From positions 792,501 to 856,500 of the forward strand of contig OX442318.1 of assembly GCA_949358305.1 (NCBI GenBank): DNA of 64,000 nucleotides. The letters are read 5' to 3'. A program made the translations under genes and the position numbers. The notes beneath the pieces were generated by a model. The model saw nothing but the letters and a program-made list of their open reading frames with translations. It was not told where the DNA came from and did not search any database. Below are positions 24,201 to 33,206 of this stretch, piece after piece. Origin of the DNA: Strigamia acuminata (lineage: Eukaryota > Arthropoda > Chilopoda > Geophilomorpha > Linotaeniidae). How positions within the stretch are numbered: the stretch's first letter is position 1; every line of letters starts with the position of its first letter.

Positions 24201-24918
24201 CTCAGCACAATCTTTGATATAATACCCTATCCTGAGAATATCCTTGACGTCTCTGTAGTGAATTATTACGTTCGTACATTGCAAGAACAATTTTCTTACG
24301 ACATCATCTCTTTGCTGTGCGACATTGGTGGAAACATCGGACTCTACTTCGAAATGTCTTGTTTGACACTCGTCGAAATATTTGTTCACTGCTACAAAAT
24401 GCCTTTTTTAATGTTTAAGAAAACAACTGAATCAAATTCCGCGTTAAAAGCCAAAATTAAAGCACTTCTCGAAACGAAGGAGAAAGTGCAAAAAAAAAAT
24501 AAACTGACAAAGCTTGTGTTACTATTTCTGATTTTCATATCATTGTGTCAAATTTACACTTCGATTAATCAATATCTAAATTACCCACTCGTCAAAACGG
24601 TTATTCTGGTTCGAGACAAAATAATTCAGTATCCACGACTTGTCTATTGCCGAGAATCTGAAGAAATGCTAAAAACCAAAGAAAATATATCTGGACAACT
24701 GAACGATGACCTTCATCATTACAAGCTTCATTATTTACTCCATCAGTCATCTGAATTTTCAAACAATCCTCTGAAATTATGGAACGCCTCTTTGAATCTA
24801 AAATGGCATAATGACTACGAAGTAAGCAAAACAATTATCAATTTAATGCATTTTAATTAAAAGTAGTTGTTTTTCTAGGCATATTCACATAGACATGGTA
24901 GAAATTCTGCTCCCAAGT
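21262..24918 (+). CDS. Two-unit DEG/ENaC channel gene A, 5' part (unit 1, linker and start of unit 2), broken in exon 7
   Basis: Amiloride-sensitive-type sodium channel family (DEG/ENaC/ASIC), plasma membrane. Exons: 21262-21735, 21792-21864, 21931-22010, 23344-23469, 23666-23754, 24059-24821, and the first 40 bases of exon 7 (24879-24918). TM1 of unit 1 is at about residues 48-69. The ectodomain carries NPCDNNLHGC and the pre-TM2 block CNCLDLCDVTQL. TM2 at about 362-391 reads LLCDIGGNIGLYFEMSCLTL. The same exon continues through a lysine-rich cytoplasmic linker (392-430) into TM1 of unit 2 (LVLLFLIFISLCQIYTSINQ) and its FPAVTICN-like segment QYPRLVYC. The filter triplet is EMS where gene B has GMS. 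No N-terminal His-Gly gating motif is visible. An LTR element interrupts exon 7; the frame is otherwise open. Confidence 0.88.
22118..22924. mobile_element. hAT-type MITE with 8-bp target duplication
   Basis: The element proper is 22126-22916 (791 bp), flanked by TTTATCCA at 22118-22125 and 22917-22924. The termini CAGTGTTGGGCACGGTAC and GTACCGTGCCCAACACTG are perfect inverted repeats with the hAT-like CAGTG start. Subterminal regions are dense in GGTACCG repeats, and the long arms form an imperfect foldback. There is no transposase. It sits in intron 3 of channel gene A. Confidence 0.93.
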
Positions 24919-25528
24919 TGTCGTAACCTTGATTCCGGTAAATAAACTTACACAATATCTTACAATAATAACCTTTTATTTCACACTTGTAATATAATAC
25001 AAATATACTTAACAATGTTGTGGTCTCGGATCCTTGTCGGCGGATACGATTTGTTGCTGCACGGCAGTCTTACACGTGGTTTCTGTTGTCTAGGGTAATG
25101 GCGTCTGGCGAAACACGTGTTCGCAAACGCTTCGCTTCGGTAGATATTACTATCGTAGTATTGCTACGATAAATATCTGTGACTGTGATTTATAGATGAA
25201 TTTGGCAACGGGCATCGATCCTCTATCAATCCGGTAAAACGGCCTGACGGTGAGGTGGTGATGCTAATGTTGCTCTGGTATCTATAAAGTGGGGGTTTCC
25301 GGTCAGATACGGGTTTAAATAGTGGCTGGACCGGAAATGACGTATTTGCATAAATTCGGGGAATTATGCAAATTTATGACGTTGTCACGTCAGTCCCGCA
25401 GAAACGGTAAAACTAGTATAGCTAGTTTTCCCGCAATAATCTGACAATCATTTTACTATCAATATTAAAATTACTATTTATTAAGTTATGATTAATTAAA
25501 ACACTTTTGTGACCTCGTGGTCACCACA
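24919..25528 (-). repeat. 3' LTR of the Ty3/gypsy element
   Basis: 610-bp direct repeat of 35707-36316; TG...CA ends; preceded on the inside by the polypurine tract at about 25529-25540. Confidence 0.97.
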
Positions 25529-25601
25529 CGTCCCCTCCTCAGCAATGTTGTTGGGGGATTTACAATAAAACAACAAACATTGCGAAAACTCAAAGTTAGA
25601 T

Positions 25602-28571
25602 TTAGTTCGCTTCCTTTTCAGATGATCCCTGAGGAACGTCCGGAGGCGGAGGTGGAGGTAATTCTTCGGTTACAGGTGGTTTAGCCATCTCCGGAGTTGC
25701 TGGAGTCGTTGGTTCGGCGATCGGCAAAATCGAGGTGAGACGTGATGAACGATCGCTCGGGTCTTCAAACTCCCCGATGAAGTATCGATCGTGGCCGCCA
25801 ACTGGTTCGTAGGGGGCGCCGACTCGTTCATGTACCCAGATACGCGAGAGGAAGGGGGCCAGGCCTTGATTGGTATGGTGGATCTTCTGGGCTTCGGCCG
25901 GATTCTTCGGGGCGCGGTGTGCACGCAGCAGACGTTGGTGCTGAATGAAATCGACGCCTGGACCTGCCTCTAGAGTTCGCTCCATCCATAAGTAGAGCGA
26001 GTGGCCGTGGTCGCTCGATCGCTTGATCTGGTTCTTCGTCTTCTGGGTCATCGTCAAACTCGGGTAGTAGTGTTTGAGTTGTGCGTCGATCGGAGGCAAA
26101 GGTTTCGGCTCTAATTTTCTCTTGGGCCGCAGGATCTTTGGTTTTGTCTTCGTCTTCCGGACGACTACTTTCACGCCTTCGATCGGAACCAGTCCTTCGG
26201 GGAACTTTATCGTCTCCTCTGGAGTGACTGCTGGGACTGTCTGGCTCGCCGGAGTCTCAGGAAGGGGTTTGTTGGTTAGTACGACCGGTTCGCTTTGTGG
26301 TACAGCCACAGCTCGGACTACCTGGTATGATCGTTCTGGGTCGGCATCTTCTGCAATTAATTGCGCGCGGACCTGGATACAGGAAGGAACCAATTTTAGC
26401 CATCGCTCGACGAGAGCGGGAGGCAGCTGAAAACTTTCATGTGCGACGACCGCCCAGGCTGCCAGTGCCACACGGGCGTTTCTAAACGTAGATGCGGCCA
26501 GCACTAGCGACATCATGTCGGTGATTACGACTGTCGTTCGTGCCATTCGTGACGGGTGATCTCGTCCAGGGCTGTTGGTGAACTCGATGGCCGCGCTTCG
26601 GATATTCGTCACGGCGATCTGCATCGTTCTGGCTTGGTAGTCATCGATGTCGGACACCATCTCTTTTGCTTGCTCGATCGTGGTTGTATCGAGGAACGAC
26701 TGTAATTCACACGATGTTGGATCAAACTGGGTTGTGGCTCGAGTGTCCGAAGATCTGTTATTGGGGGGTGGTCTTGAAGGCGTTTGATTGCTTTCGTCGA
26801 CTCTAACTACGGTATCTTGTCTTGAGTTAATTAAAACTCGTTGAACATCGGGTTCGGGCTCATCCCAAACAATCGGTGTTCTCAACGTAGAAGTCTCGCT
26901 TCGCGTTTCTTCCGGTACGGCTGGGAAAATTGGTCCAAAACGATCTTGTCGTCGTTTGAGTTGTTCAAAGGGACTCAGCGATGTCGGGGCTCCGATGACC
27001 ACAGTTTTTCGGAATGCGCTGGGCAGACTAGAAGGCACGCTGGTGGCTGGCTTTGTCGGTGTTTTGATGAACACACTTGGCACCGAAGTTATGCTCATTT
27101 CGATCGATTTAGTCGGCCGGTAGACAGGCTTCGATTGTTCATTTTTGGCCTTCAGGACTGCTGCTACCATGTCGGCTTCGGTATATTTTCTCTCTTGTTC
27201 CGGTACGATCATCGGCTCTGCCGATTGTTCGTGTTCGATCGTTAATGGCACTTCTTGTCGAACTTCCACTTGCAAAGTCTCTACCTCATCGACTTCACGT
27301 GATCTCTCAAAGCGTCCCCATGTTTCTGCTCGTGGCCTTGATAACCTGAGGCATCCGCGTTGGTTCGGTCGATTTCTGGAGTAGCGGTATGTCTCGACCT
27401 CCCGTGGCTTCTCGACTCTGGGCTCTCGTCGCGGCGAGGGTTCTCGAGCGTGTCGGTAATAAACTCGAGGATGAGACTGCGATCGATCGTGCGTGTTGTA
27501 CGACGTGCTTGGCTGATCCAGGCGTCGTCGCTTGTTGTCGTGTGTGTGATTTAATAATTCGCTCGAGAGTCGCTTCTCCGCTTTCTGTCGCTTGCGCCCA
27601 AAGATGCCCAGGTAGTGGAGCTGGTGCATTGCTTTCTGTGAGGTAATAAATCCGTGTTCGGGCCGCCAGTTGGGAACGTCTGGTCTTTCTCCTCGAACCT
27701 GGCTTAACCAAGTTTTTATCTCATCTGTCGAATACCCTGCTGGTTTCAGTATTTTGAAGAGATCTCGATACGCCGTCCGTCTGACTTCGTTGTAATAGTC
27801 TCTGTGTATTTGTCGGCGCTCTTCGTCTGTAGCGGCGTTTTGCCACCTCTCGAGGACAGCCCACTCTTCGGGCTCGCTTGGATAGTCCTTTTCCAAAAAC
27901 TTGTTTGGGAGTGGTGCTGGTGCGTCGTCGCGTTCTGGAATTTCAGTCCTCAGTGCGTCGCGCATCTTTTCTGGGAAGTAGTGTATCAGGGTCTCCTGAC
28001 TTGCCCAAAATCGCGATCGGGCTCGGGATGAAGTGAGCCGAATTTTCCATGGTCCGGTGTCGACGTCGTCCTCTAACGCTCTTCGAAATGGGGTCGGAAT
28101 TTCGCTTCTCCAGAGTGTACCCGAAGACACGTTTTGTGGATCGATGGGTCCCCACGTAAGTTGGTGTTCCGGCTGAGGAATGAATACATAAAAATTAGAT
28201 TTTTGTTAAATTCCGAATTTGGATTCAAGATGGCGCCATGGTCGACCATGTGCTTTTTACACGTGTTGAATTTTAAATAATGGCTCGTGTCATTTTTCGT
28301 TTGTTGACATAAAGATGTTTTCTTTTATGAATCTTGTTTCACGTATTTTCGTGGTTTAGCCACAAATTAAATTCTTTGTTATTTTTACCTTTTCGTTTCC
28401 ATCGGGCTTTTCCCGATTTTCTTCCGGTTCAACCTCGTCCCATCTTGCGGGATCGTTCCATTCGTCTTCGCTTGGGTCCCGATCCATTTCTTCCTCTTCG
28501 TTGTCGGGTGATTGCTTCCAGTTTCTTCGCATTTTTGATTCGATTTGTTGGTTGCGATTTTTGTCAAGCAC
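25602..28571 (-). CDS. Third ORF of the Ty3/gypsy element, probably spliced, function unknown
   Basis: A long frame (25602-28172 without a stop) lies downstream of pol, where env sits in other elements. Its upstream end is a good acceptor (pyrimidine run then TCCTCAG at 28174). A short acidic frame at 28389-28571 (MLDKNRNQQIESKMRRNWKQ...) ends in the donor AAAAG/GTAAAA. Both are phase 0, so splicing out 28173-28388 gives about 917 residues. No signal peptide, transmembrane helix or cysteine pattern is seen, which argues against an envelope protein. The product is charged and Arg/Pro-rich with a compact C-terminal part (SLYLWMERTLEAGPGVDFIQ). I do not recognise the family. A translation start inside the long frame (MSSGTLW, 28130) is the alternative. 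Confidence 0.7.
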
Positions 28572-28778
28572 CTGTTGTCGTCGTGACAGAACGCGGAGTG
28601 CAAAGTTGAAAGGGTAGTCGAGGTTAAGTATCTTGATTGGCTTTCGTATGTAATACGTAGTTGATTGTTGGAGTCTCCTTGTGATTGTTTTTGTCCCTAG
28701 GAGGTCGGGGTAATTACGTCATATTGTTTTATCGCTTTTGATTGGTTATGCCAACCATTTTGGATTTTTCTTGCTTTA

Positions 28779-31700
28779 TCATGTCCTCCCGGTGATTTTA
28801 CCGTCCTTTATAAACGGGTTTGGTGCCTTTTTTCTTGTACTTTGTCGTGTTATAGGTTTCGGTATTTTACTTCTCGATCGTGTGGATCTTTTAGTAATCT
28901 CTTTTTCTTTTTCAGGAGTTTTAGGAGTTTCTTCGTTAACTGCTGCTTCCTCCCCTCCTAAATTTCCATCTGGGGCGCTAGTTAGTTCGGCGCTGTCTGG
29001 AGTTGCGTGAGTCGTATTTTCGTTCAAGTCTGAAACAGTGGCGATGTCGTCGAACATATCTCGTATTGTGGGCGATGGAGATGGCTGCGTTTGGTCCTCG
29101 GCCCATTCTTCTTGTGGAAATTCCGGCAAGTAAGGCGTCAGTTCTCGAGCGTGGATTGATCGAAAATTTACATTATCGGCCAAACGTTGCAGAGAAAATG
29201 CGTTCCCGCCGTGGGCCTTGGTAATTACGTATGGGCCGTCTCGTTTGTCGGCTAAGCCGGCATGAATCCCTTTATCTGCACTGGATAAAATGTGAGTGTC
29301 CTTCCATACGAGATCGTTGATTTTGAAATTACAAAATTGTGTGTTCTTTTCAGACTTTTTCACTCGTTCGCGCATGTCAAACACATGTGACATCATATGT
29401 TGGTAGGTTGCCGAAATTGCTTGTTCTAATTGATGTACGTAAATGTGAGGATTTTTTGGATCGACTTTTCGAATTCCTTCTGGGATGCGTGGATCCCAGG
29501 GCACTCGTAGCTCTCGAGCGAAGTTGAGATAAGCCGGGGAAAAGCCGCGGTTTCTCGAAATGGTCGTTCGGATGCTAAATGCTATTTCTTTAAGGAACTC
29601 GTCCCACTTGGAATGTACGTCTGTGAAAATAGCAAGCGCATATTTTATGTCGCGGTTGAGTCGCTCCACGGGATTAGCCCGTGGGTTATACGTTGAAGTA
29701 AATGATGGTTGAATGTCGAATTGATTGCAGAAATCCTTGTATAACCTTGATGCGAATTGTGGGCCATTATCGGAAATTAATTTTCGCGGGAAGCCAAAAT
29801 GTAACGCGACTTCGTAGAGGCACTGGATTATTTTCTGCTTAGTCGGGTGGGCCATCGGATACAACTCTGGCCATCCTGTTGCGACATCCATGATCACGAG
29901 TATGTATTTGTGGCTATTTGCACTTGTTATCTTAGGACCCATAAGGTCTACGCTCCAACAATCAAAAGGGGCGAACGGTCCAAGTGATAAATTCTCGTAG
30001 TTAGCCTTATTCCGAGGCTTGCAGGCTTGGCATCGTGGACAGTGTCGTATGAATCGTACGATGTCCCTTCTCATTTCGGGCCAATAGTACAGTTGACTGG
30101 CCCGGTAGAGAGTCCTTGCCACGCCGGCGTGTCCGGCTAGAGGGTGGCCGTGTACCATCCACAGAATTTGTGTTCGAACTTTTCTCGGAATTACGACTTT
30201 AATTGAACTCCCTGACTCTGTCAAGTCGTCCCGAAAGTTCGGATGGTACTTTAAAAGTAGGCCATCGTCTATCAGATAAGCGGAAGCCTTAATTTTGAAC
30301 TCTTCTCTGGATTCTCTGCTGTAGACGTCGCCAGGGAAAGTCTCGTTGGTCAAGTAGTCATAGAACCTTTTACAGAAGGCGGTGTCGTTCTTCTGAGCTT
30401 CGACGAGTTCCTCGCGAGTAGGTGGGACACAGTTCGTGCCTTTACTCACGTGTGTAACGAAAGCTCGCACAAATTTATCCGAGACTCTGGGTTCGATGGA
30501 TAAGTCGTAATTTGGTCTGGCATCTTTTGCCGATTGATATGCCCTCATCCAATATCCGACGTATTTTTCATCGGAAGATTCCAACTTTTCTTTCGGCAGT
30601 TCATTCTGTTTTCTGAATTCCCACTTCCTGATCGGGGTGGGACAGTAAGCTATCCGAGAATCGTCGTCGCCGTCGTCGTCTGGCTCGTCGGGTTCTGAGG
30701 CGGGAGCTCTAGAGAGCGCGTCGGCGACTGTGTTATACTTCCCTGGCTTGTACTCGATTTGTAAGTCGTAAGCCATGAGCTCTAATTGCCATCGAGCCAT
30801 CCGGCCCGAAGGTTCTTTCAGGCCCATGAACCACCTTAAAGCCTGATGGTCGGTCTGGACGGTAAATTTTGTAAACTCGAGGTAAGGCCTGAATTTACGA
30901 ACTGCCCATACGATTGCCAAGCATTCGAGCTCTGTCGCTGAGTAATTTTTCTCGGCGGCTTGAATTTTCCGGCTGATAAAGATCGTGGGTACTTCTTGAT
31001 GTAGGCCGTCGATTTCGTGCATTTGCATCAACGCAGCCCCCAATCCGATTTTACTCGCATCCGTATGTAAGATAAATTCGCGATTCAAGTCGGGGAGAGG
31101 GATGGTTTTGGTGTCGATTAGCATTTGTTTGATTTTGTCAAACGCTGCTTCGCAATGGCTGGTCCAGTTAAATTTGATTTCGGGGTCTTTCGGCGGGTCC
31201 TCCTTTGGATTTATTTTCTGGACAGTCTTTAAAAGATCGGTGATTGGGGCCGCGACTTCCGCTAAATGTGGTAGGAGTCGGCCGAAGAAATTTACCATTC
31301 CTAAAAAACGTTGTACTCCTTTCACGTCCGTAGGAGCCGGAAAATTGGTGATTGCTCGTACTTTCTTTGGGTCTATGGATAAGCCATTGACTCCAACTTT
31401 GTATCCAAGAAACGCAAGTTCTTTTCGGCAAAACTGGCTCTTTCCGGGGTGTATGTGGAGTCCGGCTTCTGCTAAACGACGTATTACTTCGTCGATATGT
31501 CTGATGTGTTCGTCAAAAGTCTGGGAGACAATAATAATATCGTCCAGATACGCCCAGGCGTATTTATGTAGCGCGTCGCCCAAAACTTTTTCGATTAAAC
31601 GTTGAAATGTTGCCGGGGCATTTACTAGGCCAAATGGCATGACATTAAACATTAACCTGCCCATCGGGGACCAGAAAGCGGTTTTTTCTTTGTCTTCGGC

Positions 31701-33206
31701 ACGGAGTTCGACCTGCCAATATCCTTTCGACAGATCCATCGTTGTTACCCAATTAAATGGGGCTAATTCTCGAAGAATGGCTTCGATTGATGGCATCTGG
31801 ACGGGGTCAATAACGGTAATGGCGTTTAGAGGTCGATAATCGATGCACAGTCTGGGTTCCGATCCTGCACGCATGACGAGCACGATTCTCATCGCATATT
31901 CTCCTAATGCCTCGGACACTATCCCCTTGTCCAGTAAGTCTTGACAGATCGTCTTGACGATTTCGCGTTTTTGGGGGTTCATGCCCTTGAATGGAACTCG
32001 TACTGGCTTATCCGTACTTAATTCTATTTCGTGTTTTACGTAATTTGTCTTTCCCGGTTCTTTAGTCAGGATTTTTCGATGTTTTTGTAGCATTTCTTCA
32101 AGTAATTTAGTCTGGGTTTCTCCTAGGTTCGCGTCCATGGCCAAATTGTGAGCCAAATTTCCTTCTTGGAGTCGGGCGTTAAAAGATTTGAAATCGTAAT
32201 CTTGTACGAATTGCTTCAAATTTCCGCCTTTCCATTCGTCCTCTTCGTCGTTCGAATCTAGGAGTTCGGTAGGTACTGTCATTAGTCGGGGGTCCTCGCG
32301 TTTATCGATATAGTTCCAGGACCTCGTTATGGGGTTGGGCTGGATCTCCATTATGGCCATGATGTCCATACCCAAGAGTAGGACCGTGTCGTAGGTTGGT
32401 AAAACGATGAAAGGATGGGTTATTACGCCTCCCTCCCATATGACTTTTGTTGTCAGTACTCCTACTGGACGCACTTCTCCAGCAGCGGTTTTTACGGCCA
32501 CATTTTCGCTTATTCCCCGTAGTTTGTCGCGTTGTTTTTTGTCCAACGACTCGTATAGATCTGAAGAGATAAAGGACCGGTCGGCTCCCGAATCCAACAA
32601 ACCGATGAATTTTTTGTCGTTAAACTTGATTGTTAACATTGCGAGTGAGTCCTTCCGCTCTTTAGCCAAATTACAATGTAAAATGCGTTTCTTTCGAGGT
32701 GGGGCCTCCTCGTAGGCGTGAGGTAATTCTTGGAATGTTTCGGCTATTTTTTCGCCGTCCGCCGTATTAGTGGTTGGGCCACTATATTCGCGTTTTTCTG
32801 TGGTGAAGTAAGCCGTAGTGAAATAAACGACCTTTTTCTGTAATTCTTTTATTTGTTTTTCTAACCAATTGGTGTTTATCCATTTGGCTTTTAATTCGTC
32901 TTCCGAACTTGAGTCGCTAATTTCTTTATTATTCGTTTCAATTTCTTTCGATTTTTTCTCTTTTAATTCGAGTTTTAATTTGACTACTTCTTCCGTAATT
33001 ACTTCGTTAATTGCCTGGTTAATTGTCGTATTCGTGGTAAATTTTGGGGTTTGGTCTTCCGGGCGTGCAGACAGATTTATTATTTTTTCTCTGTCTGCTT
33101 TAACCAGTTTTTTGTCAGTTCTTCGAATTTGGCTGTTAGCTTTTCTAACAATGCGTCGTTTTTGGCGGCTTCCTTCTCTTCTTTCCTCTTCTTTCGTTTT
33201 GGACAA
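28779..33206 (-). CDS. pol: Ty3/gypsy Pol polyprotein (protease, RT, RNase H, integrase)
   Basis: 1475 residues. The protease active site FIGLLDSGADRSFIS is at about residue 205. The reverse transcriptase has the catalytic YLDD (AWAYLDDIIIVSQ) near residue 554. RNase H starts with ILHTDASKIGLGAAL near 712. The integrase zinc finger (HPLAGHAG...HCPRCQACK) is at about 1018-1065, and the DDE core includes WSVDLMGPK, SDNGPQFASRLY and NPVERLNRD. A DGPYVI segment near the end resembles the GPY/F module. It overlaps gag by 127 bases in the -1 frame, so expression probably uses a -1 ribosomal frameshift. No internal stop. Confidence 0.96.
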   Translation of the reverse strand: MSKTKEEERREGSRQKRRIVRKANSQIRRTDKKLVKADREKIINLSARPEDQTPKFTTNTTINQAINEVITEEVVKLKLELKEKKSKEIETNNKEISDSSSEDELKAKWINTNWLEKQIKELQKKVVYFTTAYFTTEKREYSGPTTNTADGEKIAETFQELPHAYEEAPPRKKRILHCNLAKERKDSLAMLTIKFNDKKFIGLLDSGADRSFISSDLYESLDKKQRDKLRGISENVAVKTAAGEVRPVGVLTTKVIWEGGVITHPFIVLPTYDTVLLLGMDIMAIMEIQPNPITRSWNYIDKREDPRLMTVPTELLDSNDEEDEWKGGNLKQFVQDYDFKSFNARLQEGNLAHNLAMDANLGETQTKLLEEMLQKHRKILTKEPGKTNYVKHEIELSTDKPVRVPFKGMNPQKREIVKTICQDLLDKGIVSEALGEYAMRIVLVMRAGSEPRLCIDYRPLNAITVIDPVQMPSIEAILRELAPFNWVTTMDLSKGYWQVELRAEDKEKTAFWSPMGRLMFNVMPFGLVNAPATFQRLIEKVLGDALHKYAWAYLDDIIIVSQTFDEHIRHIDEVIRRLAEAGLHIHPGKSQFCRKELAFLGYKVGVNGLSIDPKKVRAITNFPAPTDVKGVQRFLGMVNFFGRLLPHLAEVAAPITDLLKTVQKINPKEDPPKDPEIKFNWTSHCEAAFDKIKQMLIDTKTIPLPDLNREFILHTDASKIGLGAALMQMHEIDGLHQEVPTIFISRKIQAAEKNYSATELECLAIVWAVRKFRPYLEFTKFTVQTDHQALRWFMGLKEPSGRMARWQLELMAYDLQIEYKPGKYNTVADALSRAPASEPDEPDDDGDDDSRIAYCPTPIRKWEFRKQNELPKEKLESSDEKYVGYWMRAYQSAKDARPNYDLSIEPRVSDKFVRAFVTHVSKGTNCVPPTREELVEAQKNDTAFCKRFYDYLTNETFPGDVYSRESREEFKIKASAYLIDDGLLLKYHPNFRDDLTESGSSIKVVIPRKVRTQILWMVHGHPLAGHAGVARTLYRASQLYYWPEMRRDIVRFIRHCPRCQACKPRNKANYENLSLGPFAPFDCWSVDLMGPKITSANSHKYILVIMDVATGWPELYPMAHPTKQKIIQCLYEVALHFGFPRKLISDNGPQFASRLYKDFCNQFDIQPSFTSTYNPRANPVERLNRDIKYALAIFTDVHSKWDEFLKEIAFSIRTTISRNRGFSPAYLNFARELRVPWDPRIPEGIRKVDPKNPHIYVHQLEQAISATYQHMMSHVFDMRERVKKSEKNTQFCNFKINDLVWKDTHILSSADKGIHAGLADKRDGPYVITKAHGGNAFSLQRLADNVNFRSIHARELTPYLPEFPQEEWAEDQTQPSPSPTIRDMFDDIATVSDLNENTTHATPDSAELTSAPDGNLGGEEAAVNEETPKTPEKEKEITKRSTRSRSKIPKPITRQSTRKKAPNPFIKDGKITGRT

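Noticed and set aside
25602-28130. Third gypsy ORF as an envelope gene
   Set aside because: No signal peptide, no transmembrane segment and no furin-like or cysteine pattern seen.
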